The position numbers were made by a program, and so were the translations under genes. The notes under the pieces were generated by a model. That model searched no databases. It saw only the letters and a list, made by a program, of their open reading frames with translations, and was not told the DNA's origin. From positions 1-64,000 of the forward strand of contig JAEUTU010000057.1 in the NCBI GenBank assembly GCA_016786925.1: a stretch of DNA of 64,000 nt, read 5' to 3'. How positions within the stretch are numbered: position 1 is the stretch's first letter; each line of letters begins with the position of its first letter. This DNA is from Bacteroidia bacterium (lineage in GTDB: Bacteria > Bacteroidota > Bacteroidia > 2-12-FULL-35-15). Of this stretch, positions 25,982 to 33,713 are shown piece after piece.

Positions 25982-26470
25982 TTATTCTGTTTTCTTTTTT
26001 ACCGGGATCCAGATCTCTTCTTCCGAATCAGGATCATTGTTCTTGTATTTGTCTCCCAACACTTCAAAATGTGGACGGTGGTCGAGTTCATAGTCTGATT
26101 GTGGCAGCCAGGTGCCGAAAATATACTGAAACGTTGCAGGTGCATTGGCCTGTGTTCCTTTATGAAGGAATACGGCATACATGCCGGCAGGGAGTTCAAA
26201 TAATTCCATGCCATCAGGTATATCATGGGTATCGCAGACTTCACACAAGGCCCATTTTTGAAATTCACGTGCCGGATCGAAATTTTTAAAATGATCAGGA
26301 GAGTCATACACCTGAAGAGAGTATAGCAGTTGATCTTTTGAATGTTTGATCTGCGAACGGTTTTGCATGAAGGAGCGCCACAGCTCCGGTGTTTTATTAT
26401 TCAGCAAACTCATGCGCATGGTTTTGCCAAGAAGTTGTTTGGTTGGACTATTTTCTATTCTTAAAAACAT
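25982..26470 (-). CDS. GyrI-like / effector-binding domain protein
   Basis: 162 residues, cytosolic. Regularly spaced aromatic and proline residues (ALCEVCDTHDIPDGMELFELPAG, YAVFLHKG, IFGTWLPQSDYELDHRPHFEV, EEIWIPVKK) match the GyrI-like small-molecule-binding fold found alone or fused to AraC/MerR regulators. No DNA-binding domain is present. Such stand-alone domains bind hydrophobic cations or detoxify small molecules; the ligand here is unknown. It is the first gene before the delta-60 gene (49 bp apart). Confidence 0.72.
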   Translation of the reverse strand: MFLRIENSPTKQLLGKTMRMSLLNNKTPELWRSFMQNRSQIKHSKDQLLYSLQVYDSPDHFKNFDPAREFQKWALCEVCDTHDIPDGMELFELPAGMYAVFLHKGTQANAPATFQYIFGTWLPQSDYELDHRPHFEVLGDKYKNNDPDSEEEIWIPVKKKTE

Positions 26471-26839
26471 TTTCAGCTATTTTATTGTGATTGTTCAGTT
26501 ATAAAATAAAGATAAAGAATTAGAATAGATCGTCATGTAAGTTGCTAATTATTTTTCCATTGTTAATGATGTTATAGGCTGTAATAAAACAATTTTCGGC
26601 AGCTGCGGGAAAGCTTTGAAAGCATGCGGTGCAGACAAGGGGTGAACGCTTTTTTTTCAGAAAATCAAAGGATTTGCTTTAGTCACATTCGTAGATTTTC
26701 GAGAAAAAAGTGAGAGGAGGGGGGCGATCATGCTTTCTTGTCCGCCTCAGGCGGATTCTTTCTTTTTGGTCAAGCAAAAAGAAAAAAATACTGATAGAAG
26801 TTTTTCTTGCTTACTTATAACTTCGTAAGTTGGTGGCTT
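26471..26839. other. 369-bp intergenic region with a dispersed inverted-repeat element
   Basis: No open frame with coding character. 26590-26660 is unusually GC-rich for this genome, with short palindromes (GCAGCTGC, GCATGC) and a T8 run at 26649-26656. 26741-26784 holds a GC palindrome followed by an A/T hairpin, described separately. I recognise no known RNA family. Confidence 0.6.
26741..26784. repeat. Dispersed palindrome-hairpin element
   Basis: TCCGCCTCAGGCGGA (26741-26755, perfect apart from its central base) is followed directly by an inverted repeat TTTCTTTTTG (26759-26768) / CAAAAAGAAA (26775-26784) with a 6-bp loop. The same order, GC palindrome then A/T hairpin, occurs at 29718-29757. 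Similar elements are, from memory, common in Bacteroidota intergenic DNA. Confidence 0.65.
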
Positions 26840-27229
26840 TTACCTGACCTTATACATCCAATACCCACATACCAATAACATCAACCCTACAGTTCCCATG
26901 ATATAATGCAATGCATCAGTCATTTGTAGCATAAGTACTTGTATGATGATCCAGCCTATTAATATAATACCTTGCGCCATTACCATCAGTGCAGCTTTGG
27001 GATTGGCTTTATAGGTAAAGTAGGCAGTGAGTAAACTATAAACACCATTGACCATTAATAAAACAATACCGGGGATCAAAAAGTTTGTAAACGGACTATG
27101 TGCCAATTGAGCAGTCGTCATTCCCATTTTACTTCCTGTTGGATCAATGATGAATAAGAATCCTGCCGGTAATGCACCAATGGCATTAAAAAGCAGGAGA
27201 ACGATACTGATGATCTTTACTTTCTTCAT
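26840..27229 (-). CDS. Small four-helix membrane protein, unknown
   Basis: 129 residues with four membrane helices (about 5-27, 47-68, 78-98, 106-126). It starts MKKVKIISIVLLLFNAIGAL and has a short periplasmic loop DPTGSKMGMTTAQLAHSPF between helices 1 and 2. No family is recognised. It begins 1 bp after the upstream TPR gene ends, so the two probably share an mRNA. Confidence 0.65.
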   Translation of the reverse strand: MKKVKIISIVLLLFNAIGALPAGFLFIIDPTGSKMGMTTAQLAHSPFTNFLIPGIVLLMVNGVYSLLTAYFTYKANPKAALMVMAQGIILIGWIIIQVLMLQMTDALHYIMGTVGLMLLVCGYWMYKVR

Positions 27230-27230
27230 T

Positions 27231-28397
27231 TTACTTTTTCGATAATTGCTTGGCTATTTCTTTATCTTCTTTAGCCTTTTGTTTTTCTCCCAGCTCTTCA
27301 TAAGCTATTGCTCTGTTGGCATAAGCTTGGGGATTTTCTTTAAGCAATTCAATGGATCTTGTGAAGTCTTCAATAGCTCCTTTGTAATCCTTTAAAGCAA
27401 TTTTGGCTGCTCCACGATTATTATAGGCCGAAGTATTATTAGGATCCAGTTCAATGGAACGGTTTAAATCGACTAAGGCACCTTTAAAATCTTTCAACAC
27501 GATCTTTGTATCACCCCGTTTGTTATAAGCTTGAGGATAATTCGGATCGAGTTCCACCGCTTTGTTCATGTCGATCAAGGCTTCTTTATAATTTTTAAGA
27601 TAATATTTTGCCATCCCTCGGTTATTATACGCTTTTGCATTGGCCGGATCGAGTTGAAGAGCGCTATTGAAACTACCGATGGCTTCGTTGTAAAGCCCCA
27701 ATTCATTTTGAATAAATCCTTTTCCTAAATAGTATTTTACTTCCATTTTAGGATCATGGTCTATTTGCAACAATGTGTTGTAATCGTCTAATGCAGCTTT
27801 GAATTCTTTTAGGTCGTAATACGCTTTTGCTCTTCCGTATAATGCTGCATTATCGTTGGAATTGATACTTAAACTTTTTGAATACTCTTCTATAGCCCCT
27901 TTCAGATCACCTTGTTCATTTTTGATATCGGCTCTGCCATTGATGGCGAGTGTAAATCGTGGATCGATCTCTATCGTTTTGTTCAGATCGTCCATGGCTG
28001 ATTTTAGATCTTTCATTTCGGCATACACCAAAGCGCGACCATAATAAGCATCAATAAAATTGGGCTGTAAGCTTATCGCTTTTGCATAATCTTCAATAGC
28101 ACCTTTATGATCTGTCAGTGCATGTTTAGCAACAGCACGGCTATTCCAGGCACGGTGATCACCGGGTTTTAATTCCAATAGGGTAGTAAGGTCGGCAATC
28201 GATGCTTTGTAATCGCCAATAGCTTGCTCGTAGAAGGATCGTTTTAGAAGCGCATCCGTATTCTTCGGATTCATCTTCAGAAAAAAACTCTGATCCTTGA
28301 TCTTGTTCCTGTAGTTCGGATACTCCGATGTGTCTTTTTGAGCTACAGCAATTGTGGAAATGAATAAAAATGATAAACAAAAAAATCTGTTGAGCAT
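27231..28397 (-). CDS. Periplasmic TPR protein
   Basis: 388 residues with a signal peptide (MLNRFFCLSFLFISTIAVAQ) and about ten canonical tetratricopeptide repeats from ~45 to 380. Many are nearly identical in pattern, for example AYNNRGMAKYYLKNYKEALI and AYNKRGDTKIVLKDFKGALV. There is no catalytic domain. It probably serves as a protein-binding scaffold in the periplasm. It lies 3 bp downstream of the frameshifted gene and 1 bp upstream of the membrane gene. Confidence 0.82.
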   Translation of the reverse strand: MLNRFFCLSFLFISTIAVAQKDTSEYPNYRNKIKDQSFFLKMNPKNTDALLKRSFYEQAIGDYKASIADLTTLLELKPGDHRAWNSRAVAKHALTDHKGAIEDYAKAISLQPNFIDAYYGRALVYAEMKDLKSAMDDLNKTIEIDPRFTLAINGRADIKNEQGDLKGAIEEYSKSLSINSNDNAALYGRAKAYYDLKEFKAALDDYNTLLQIDHDPKMEVKYYLGKGFIQNELGLYNEAIGSFNSALQLDPANAKAYNNRGMAKYYLKNYKEALIDMNKAVELDPNYPQAYNKRGDTKIVLKDFKGALVDLNRSIELDPNNTSAYNNRGAAKIALKDYKGAIEDFTRSIELLKENPQAYANRAIAYEELGEKQKAKEDKEIAKQLSKK

Positions 28398-28400
28398 ACT

Positions 28401-29358
28401 TTACAATGTTTCTATTAAATCCTTTAATGCATCTTTTACTTCGGGGAACATAGTTCCCACTCTTGGATCCATAATGTTTCCTCCAAAGCCATTGTTAGCT
28501 TCAGAAGCTGTTGGAAGTATTTTTTTTAATTCTTCTTTTAATTCTGTTGGCTTGAATTCCTTTAGGGTCCAAATGCAGATCACTTGCAAAAAAATATCTC
28601 TCTTGGTATCTGAAATAACAGACACTAATTCTTTTTTTACACTCAGGTGTGTTATAGACAACAAGTGCTCTGGCAGCCGATACCTGATTGTGAAAGTTAG
28701 CCGTATCGTTTAAAAATGGTATTAAATAATTGTAGTATCCATCCAGTTTGAGGTGATACACACATTCCAATGCCACATGTTGTTTGAAAAAAGTGTTGAT
28801 CTCCGTTTCCTGAAATCCTGCCGGTTTATGCGATAATTGCTCTTTTACAAAGCTGTTAATATCCTTCTGATCATATTCTTTTTGGTGATAATTGTTAAAT
28901 ATGGCTGTCATGGTCATTTCATAAATAGCAACAGGGACTAATGCCTGATGATAACTATGACGGTAGGTAGCGAATACTTGTCCGTCTTTTACTCTATCAA
29001 AGCCCGAAGTAGGAGTGGAGAAGCAGTATCCTCCTTTTTTATCTTTTGCAATAAAGAAGTAGCAGCTGTCTATATTCTCAAAATGAAATTCAGGACCATG
29101 TGCATCTTTATCCTTATAAACTCCTACATATTTAAAATCCTTGATCTCTATTTTCTGCGGTACATCTTCTCCTGCCAATTGTTTTAGTATCTCGATCTTG
29201 ATGCCTTCATGTTCATCGTTGGACACAACTTTTGCTAAAACAAAGGAATTGGATTCGCGGATTACTTTATCTGCCCAAGGTTCATTCCAGGTGGTAGCTT
29301 GAATAAAGCCGGGGATCATAAAAAGTAAGAGAGCTAAAGCGGAATGAATTTTTCTCAT
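28401..29358 (-). pseudogene. Secreted protein gene with an A7 homopolymer frameshift
   Basis: The frame from 29358 has a signal peptide (MRKIHSALALLLFMIPGFIQA) and a helical, HEAT-like C-terminal part. At the T7 run 28632-28638 (A7 in mRNA) it shifts out of register and ends in an unlikely basic tail at 28501. The next frame continues the protein as KKELVSVISDTKRDIFLQV and onward to ...ALKDLIETL at 28401. Removing one A joins both into a single 318-residue protein ending 3 bp before the next gene start. This is either a true frameshift mutation or a single-base assembly error. No domain of known function is recognised. Confidence 0.75.
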
Positions 29359-29454
29359 TGGGTATATTTTTTTAAGGAAAACCTAAAATTGTTCTATTGA
29401 ACATTGATAGATAAAGATAGGGAATCTTTTTTATCAATAGTAAAGTGATCCTTT

Positions 29455-29757
29455 CCCTTTTTTCTTGATAAAAAAGGGAGAAAAAATCAAGAGCTGTATC
29501 TTTTTTTTCTAAAATTCTATTCGCCTTCCTTCCGATCCTATAAACTCATCCCGATGAAAAATCGGGATTCAAACAGTATAGGATCCTGCACAAGTCCACG
29601 CTTAGGATGACGAATGAATTTATAACGAAAATAAAGATAATGCTCAGATGTTCTAATGCACATTTACTTAGTGATAGACTTTTCAGAGTAGCGCGTGAGC
29701 CTGAAAGACAGCCGCCCGCCTAAGGCGAATTCTCCCTTTTTTATCAAGAAAAAAGGG
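29455..29757. repeat. MITE-like element with 28-bp terminal inverted repeats
   Basis: The 28 bp at 29455-29482 and at 29730-29757 are exact reverse complements. Each end is itself a hairpin (CCCTTTTTT / AAAAAAGGG with a 6-bp loop). The 303-bp element encodes no protein. Inside lie a nested inverted repeat at 29533-29585 (GATCCTATA / TATAGGATC around ATCCCGAT / ATCGGGAT) and the palindrome CGCCTAAGGCG. It fills most of the 478-bp gap 29359-29836. No target duplication was verified. Confidence 0.65.
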
Positions 29758-29785
29758 GAATTATTTTTTATATAAACAAACTCAG

Positions 29786-29838
29786 GTGTTATCACCTGCA
29801 AATCATTGTTTCAAACGCTCCAGTACTCCTTTACGCTT
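29786..29838 (-). repeat. Duplicated 3' tail of a DUF1801-type gene plus its hairpin
   Basis: This 53-bp tract matches 33261-33313 at 51 positions. At 33261-33313 it encodes the last residues (KRKGVLERLK, stop) of the DUF1801 gene and its downstream hairpin. Here it lies directly after the stop of the 416-residue gene and would read KRKGVLERLKQ-stop, with no gene attached. It looks like the remnant of a lost or recombined DUF1801 copy. Confidence 0.75.
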
Positions 29839-31087
29839 AGAATGTTTTAATTTGCTCTTTGAGATATTCTGCATATTTCGACCAATTTTCATTTTCATAA
29901 GGAATGGCGCTTTCGCGACCATAATTATCAAGGATCTTGATTAATGCCTTCGTATTCTTTTTTCGACCTTTGCTTAGTTCATCATTTGCTTTTAACAAAA
30001 GCACATAGCGGAGTGTATTGTAAATTGATTTTTCATCCTTGCTATTGGTATTGACCAAATTTCCCAATTGAAGCATTTGGGTAAGTGTTTGTTTATATTG
30101 CTTCGGACTGAGCTCTTTTTCATGGGTAGTATTTAGTTTCTCTACGATCATTCGATTGCTTAAATATTCACTTAAGCTTAATCGTGATTCTTCATTGAAA
30201 GCGATTGTAAAGAATACTTCTCTTCGGAATTCATTCTGCTTTAATAAACTCAAAAATACCCTATCACCTCTTAAAAGATAGGCATTACCATAGCTGGGCT
30301 TTAATTTCCAGGTGAAGTTGTTGATCGTGATCAGGCTGTCCTTCCAGGGGATGAATTCAATTGTATCTAATGTCTCCTTGGGTAGATCAAAATTTACAAT
30401 CCCTTTTTCGGATAAAAACCGGGGATACCATTGTGCATTGAGTAAGCTAATATCCACCACACTAACATCCGTTCTGTAATTTTCAACTATTTGAAGATAC
30501 CAAAGCGGGATACTAAAATTATCGCCCGATGATATTAGGATTGCATTTTTAGAGCAAGCATCCAATACATTTTTGTTCAACTGTAATATGAATTCGCTAA
30601 ATCCACCTCTTTTTTTCCCTTCTTGAAATGCCCATTTTGCAGAATCAATATTGTTTTTATGATAATAGCTCATGGCCATTCCTCCCCACTCGGACGAAAG
30701 CTTTGAATAGGGGTCAAGCACGATCATTTGTCCGTTATATTCCGGTGTAATAGAAATTACTTTTTCAAATTCTTCGCTAGAACGGTATAAGTATTTTAAA
30801 CTCTCATTGATCATACTTCTGCCATCGCGGGTGTTTAAGCGACTGTAGGTATATCCTAAGAAATAATGAGCTTCGGGATTTTGTGGTTCTGATTCGATCA
30901 CTTTTTTTAAAAGAACTTCTATTTCTTCATAATTGAATTGATCCAATTCATCGGCATTTAACCCTCTTTCTTTTAAAAATAAATTTTTTGCACTGTCCAA
31001 TAATTGCTGTGTATCATCCGCTTGTGCAAATGAAAACTGAAAAGTGATGCTAAGCAGAAAAGCAACTAAAATGCTATATGTTTTCAT
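29837..31087 (-). CDS. Secreted TPR protein with DUF2723-like tail motif
   Basis: 416 residues with a signal peptide (MKTYSILVAFLLSITFQFSFAQ) and TPR-like helices (~50-190; PEAHYFLGYTYSRLN). At ~195 comes NAILISSGDNFSIPLWYLQI, then VENYRTDVSVVDISLLNAQW. This closely recalls the periplasmic signature of DUF2723 membrane proteins (NGDNDTFPLWY ... RTDV.V.N.SLLN), the bacterial relatives of the TMEM260 O-mannosyltransferase. No membrane segment is present here beyond the signal, so it may be a detached soluble domain. The function is unknown. The stop is followed by the duplicated tail element. Confidence 0.72.
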   Translation of the reverse strand: MKTYSILVAFLLSITFQFSFAQADDTQQLLDSAKNLFLKERGLNADELDQFNYEEIEVLLKKVIESEPQNPEAHYFLGYTYSRLNTRDGRSMINESLKYLYRSSEEFEKVISITPEYNGQMIVLDPYSKLSSEWGGMAMSYYHKNNIDSAKWAFQEGKKRGGFSEFILQLNKNVLDACSKNAILISSGDNFSIPLWYLQIVENYRTDVSVVDISLLNAQWYPRFLSEKGIVNFDLPKETLDTIEFIPWKDSLITINNFTWKLKPSYGNAYLLRGDRVFLSLLKQNEFRREVFFTIAFNEESRLSLSEYLSNRMIVEKLNTTHEKELSPKQYKQTLTQMLQLGNLVNTNSKDEKSIYNTLRYVLLLKANDELSKGRKKNTKALIKILDNYGRESAIPYENENWSKYAEYLKEQIKTF

Positions 31088-31139
31088 TTCTCTATAAAAT
31101 TAGTAGTGATCAAATTTGTTTCAGTCTCTTACTTATTAC

Positions 31140-31763
31140 TTAATTATGATCAATTAGTTTTACCAACCTCCATTTTTCATCTTTTCTGTCCAATCCTAAA
31201 AATCCTTTTGTTTTACTCCAATAGATACGCTCCGCATAGTTGGCTCTATCTTCATATTGTTTACTATAACTTGTTGCTTCAATCACTTTCACATCGGTAT
31301 AGGTGATGTTATTAATAATTAGGCTTGTGTTGGGTAGTGCGTTGAACTCATTCATACTGAAAGAGCTGTTAGTATAAAACCAGGAACCTTTCATGGCGAT
31401 ATGAAAAGAAATATATGTTACATCTTTCTGATCAGTCACAAGGTCAACTAGTTTCTGACCACACAAGTATCTGTCATAATTAGGATCGGTATGCTTGCAA
31501 GTAAAACTTATTCCTTCACATTTTTTTGAGATCACTGCCAATGGATCATAACAGCCATTAAATCGTTTGGTGCCTGTTAAAAAAATGGTGTCATTTTGAT
31601 TTTTATCGGATTGGAAGATCAACGTTTCATTTCCTGTATATGGGATTTGCAATACATCTTCCTTTTTTAATGGGTGCTGAATTACGCATGAAAAACTGCT
31701 TGTAATGATCACACCATATAAAATGAGCAATAGTTTATTTCTATTTTTTCTTTTTCCAATCAT
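31140..31763 (-). CDS. Hypothetical lipoprotein
   Basis: 207 residues with a signal segment and a likely lipobox (IITSSFSC, cysteine ~26). The mature part has paired cysteines (FNGCYDPLAVISKKCEGISFTCKH) and a C-terminal KGFLGLDRKDEKWRLVKL, suggesting a small beta-rich envelope protein. No family recognised. It overlaps the upstream gene by 23 bp. Confidence 0.62.
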   Translation of the reverse strand: MIGKRKNRNKLLLILYGVIITSSFSCVIQHPLKKEDVLQIPYTGNETLIFQSDKNQNDTIFLTGTKRFNGCYDPLAVISKKCEGISFTCKHTDPNYDRYLCGQKLVDLVTDQKDVTYISFHIAMKGSWFYTNSSFSMNEFNALPNTSLIINNITYTDVKVIEATSYSKQYEDRANYAERIYWSKTKGFLGLDRKDEKWRLVKLIDHN

Positions 31764-32523
31764 CCCATTGATCTTCGGTTGGTTTAGTAAATGGAATTGC
31801 TTCTCCAGGCATGTCAGCTATATTCCCTGATGTATCCATAAAGGCAAATTTAACTTCGTAATTTTTACTATCGTCAAATGCAAAGGCTCCTGAACACATG
31901 CCATGTCCAATTTCGATACGGCCATCATTCGGGCTGATATAATACCTTGTTTCTTTTCCGGACTTTAAATTTTTAACGGTAGCCTTAACAACAAGATCTG
32001 AACTGTCTTTTACAGGGAGGTCGAAGATGACATACATTGCCGGACCACATCCATAACGGATATACGATTTGTCGATTTCTTTAGGGATAGATGATACAAC
32101 CGGTTTTTCGGTGTCTGTTCCTTTTACTACCGTATAACGTACCGGTTCATATTGTTTGCTCTTATCATTATAATGTTTTAGTTGATCTCCTTCCGCTAAG
32201 CCTTCAATGAACATGGTGTATTGAATTCCTGCTTCTAATTCTCTTTCCGGTTTTAATAGAGCTTGTGTGAGCTCAAACTGACCTACACAGGTCTCCGTTA
32301 CAATTAGTTTTATTTGCTCATACCCATTTTTAAGATAAATGTTGTGCTTTTTATTTAATTCATGAATAATGGGCTGACTGCCACCATAAGCTGTTAAAAT
32401 AAAAATGGAATTCTGTTTGATCGTTTGTCCGCTAGGGAAGGCCCACAAACCCGACCATGCACAATCGGCATAGGAGGATGTGCTAATTAAAAGTGCCGAT
32501 AGTATTATTAATAATTTTCTCAT
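31741..32523 (-). CDS. Hypothetical secreted beta-rich protein
   Basis: 260 residues with a signal peptide (MRKLLIILSALLISTSSYA) followed by a mature protein with cysteines (DCAWSGLWAFPSGQTIKQ, ETCVGQ, YGCGPAMYV, HGMCSG) and two probable beta-sandwich domains. The second includes TDTEKPVVSSIPKEIDKSY, which resembles the start of an Ig-like domain. A polar lysine-rich tail closes it. No family recognised. It is preceded by hairpin copy C. Confidence 0.62.
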   Translation of the reverse strand: MRKLLIILSALLISTSSYADCAWSGLWAFPSGQTIKQNSIFILTAYGGSQPIIHELNKKHNIYLKNGYEQIKLIVTETCVGQFELTQALLKPERELEAGIQYTMFIEGLAEGDQLKHYNDKSKQYEPVRYTVVKGTDTEKPVVSSIPKEIDKSYIRYGCGPAMYVIFDLPVKDSSDLVVKATVKNLKSGKETRYYISPNDGRIEIGHGMCSGAFAFDDSKNYEVKFAFMDTSGNIADMPGEAIPFTKPTEDQWDDWKKKK

Positions 32524-32537
32524 TTTTTGTTTTCAGC

Positions 32538-32563
32538 CTTTGCAAGTGTTATCACCTGCAAAG
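32538..32563. repeat. Intercistronic hairpin, copy C (GTG-TTAT-CAC core)
   Basis: CTTTGCAaGTG / CACcTGCAAAG around TTAT, one mismatch. It lies between the stop at 32576 and the next start at 32523. Same family as 29783-29798, 33255-33276, 35815-35840 and 36259-36282. Confidence 0.7.
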
Positions 32564-32575
32564 CTTTTTAATATT

Positions 32576-33175
32576 TTAAGGCAGTTTAAGCGTATCAAAC
32601 GATATTTTTTTTCTCTTTTTGTACCTAGCAGCTAAAAAGCAAATTACACCCATACAACTGAATAAAATAAGCATTCCTTCTTTATTAGCTTTTAAACTTT
32701 TATTATCGTCTTGTACAGAAAATGTAGCATAAACATGTTTTTCATCTTGTAATCCATAAATATGAATCCAGCCTTTTTCCCAAAATCGAGGTGTATTATA
32801 ATCGTTCAAGCTGTCTTTATGCAATATTTCTGCATTTTCTTTGCTAATTATTAAAGTCACTAGTTTGCCTAATTCATTCTTTGTTGTGTATTTGAAGTTT
32901 TCAATTGTTTTATGATCTTTCCGTATTAGTGATCTTTCCATTAATTCAAAACCAAATGCAGGATACTCTTTTAAAGTGATATTGAAACTGGGGTCACGTC
33001 TTCTTCGTTCTTTTTTATTGTATTTTATAGGCTTTGCAATATGCCCCTTTATTTTTGCATAGTCAGATGCTTCAATTTTTTCATCTAGAGGAAAGAGTTG
33101 TAAGATTGCATATAATACACATGCAATACCAATGATATTATAATAATAGTACTCTTTGAATTTTTTACGACTCAC
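32576..33175 (-). CDS. Hypothetical membrane protein with two terminal anchors
   Basis: 199 residues: one hydrophobic helix near the N-terminus (YYYYNIIGIACVLYAILQLF) and one near the C-terminus (GMLILFSCMGVICFLAARY), with a ~140-residue soluble domain between. The central part contains a basic KKERRRRD stretch and mixed beta/alpha sequence (LVTLIISKENAEIL). The topology resembles DUF3592-like proteins, but this identification is weak. No other clue. Confidence 0.6.
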   Translation of the reverse strand: MSRKKFKEYYYYNIIGIACVLYAILQLFPLDEKIEASDYAKIKGHIAKPIKYNKKERRRRDPSFNITLKEYPAFGFELMERSLIRKDHKTIENFKYTTKNELGKLVTLIISKENAEILHKDSLNDYNTPRFWEKGWIHIYGLQDEKHVYATFSVQDDNKSLKANKEGMLILFSCMGVICFLAARYKKRKKISFDTLKLP

Positions 33176-33254
33176 TTACTCTGTTCATTTATAGATTAAC
33201 CTAAAAAACTTATAGTCAACTTTTAATTGCTAACATTCTCTCCATTTTCAGCCC

Positions 33255-33276
33255 TTGCAAGTGTTATCACCTGCAA
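33255..33276. repeat. Intercistronic hairpin, copy B
   Basis: TTGCAaGTG / CACcTGCAA around TTAT, 5 bp beyond the DUF1801 stop at 33281. Its right part belongs to the 53-bp tract duplicated at 29786-29838, and its left flank (TTTTCAGCC) is shared with copy C. Confidence 0.7.
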
Positions 33277-33280
33277 ATCA

Positions 33281-33670
33281 TTATTTCAAACGCTCCAATA
33301 CTCCTTTACGCTTCACAATGTTCTTATAATCCCATTGTATGTCATTTCCTTTCCTCAGCCAGCGTTTCAGATCTTTGGTGTTGATTTCATCTACGGAAGT
33401 ATAACGTGCTTCGGCTGCTTTAAATTTCCCTTCATTTTGCAAACCTTCTTCTTCAAAACTTTGTCCGCTCCAAAATAATAAACGGATACCGCCTTTCAGT
33501 TTGCTGAAGCCTACAATCGGATTCCCATCTAAAAACCAGACTGGATGTGCATGCCAGATCTTACTTTCTGCCTTGGGTAAGTTTTTATCGATCTCTGTCA
33601 TTAATAATTCACAAATGGCTTTTTCAGCTGCCGTCTGACTGTTATTATACGCTTGAATGTCTTTGTTCAT
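33281..33670 (-). CDS. DUF1801 (YdhG/frataxin-fold) protein
   Basis: 129 residues with the DUF1801 pattern: EKAICELLMTEIDKNLP, then SKIWHAHPVWFLDGNPIVGF, then GIRLLFWSGQSFEEEGL and the C-terminal LKRWLRKGNDIQWDYKNI. The family has a frataxin-like fold; some members have been discussed as iron-binding, but no activity can be assigned. The final ~10 codons are duplicated downstream of the gene at 29837. It is cytosolic. Confidence 0.82.
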   Translation of the reverse strand: MNKDIQAYNNSQTAAEKAICELLMTEIDKNLPKAESKIWHAHPVWFLDGNPIVGFSKLKGGIRLLFWSGQSFEEEGLQNEGKFKAAEARYTSVDEINTKDLKRWLRKGNDIQWDYKNIVKRKGVLERLK

Positions 33671-33713
33671 GGTTTATGAATTGGAAGATGAAAGATACTG
33701 ATTTATTGAGATA

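Noticed and set aside
28632-28638. Programmed -1 ribosomal frameshifting at the A7 run
   Set aside because: Restoring the long product needs a skip of one base (+1 direction), not -1, so a slippery-site explanation does not fit.
28401-28664. A separate 87-residue gene on the minus strand
   Set aside because: It overlaps the upstream gene and continues its protein in another frame; a one-base change in the A7 run joins them. It is treated as part of one frameshifted gene.
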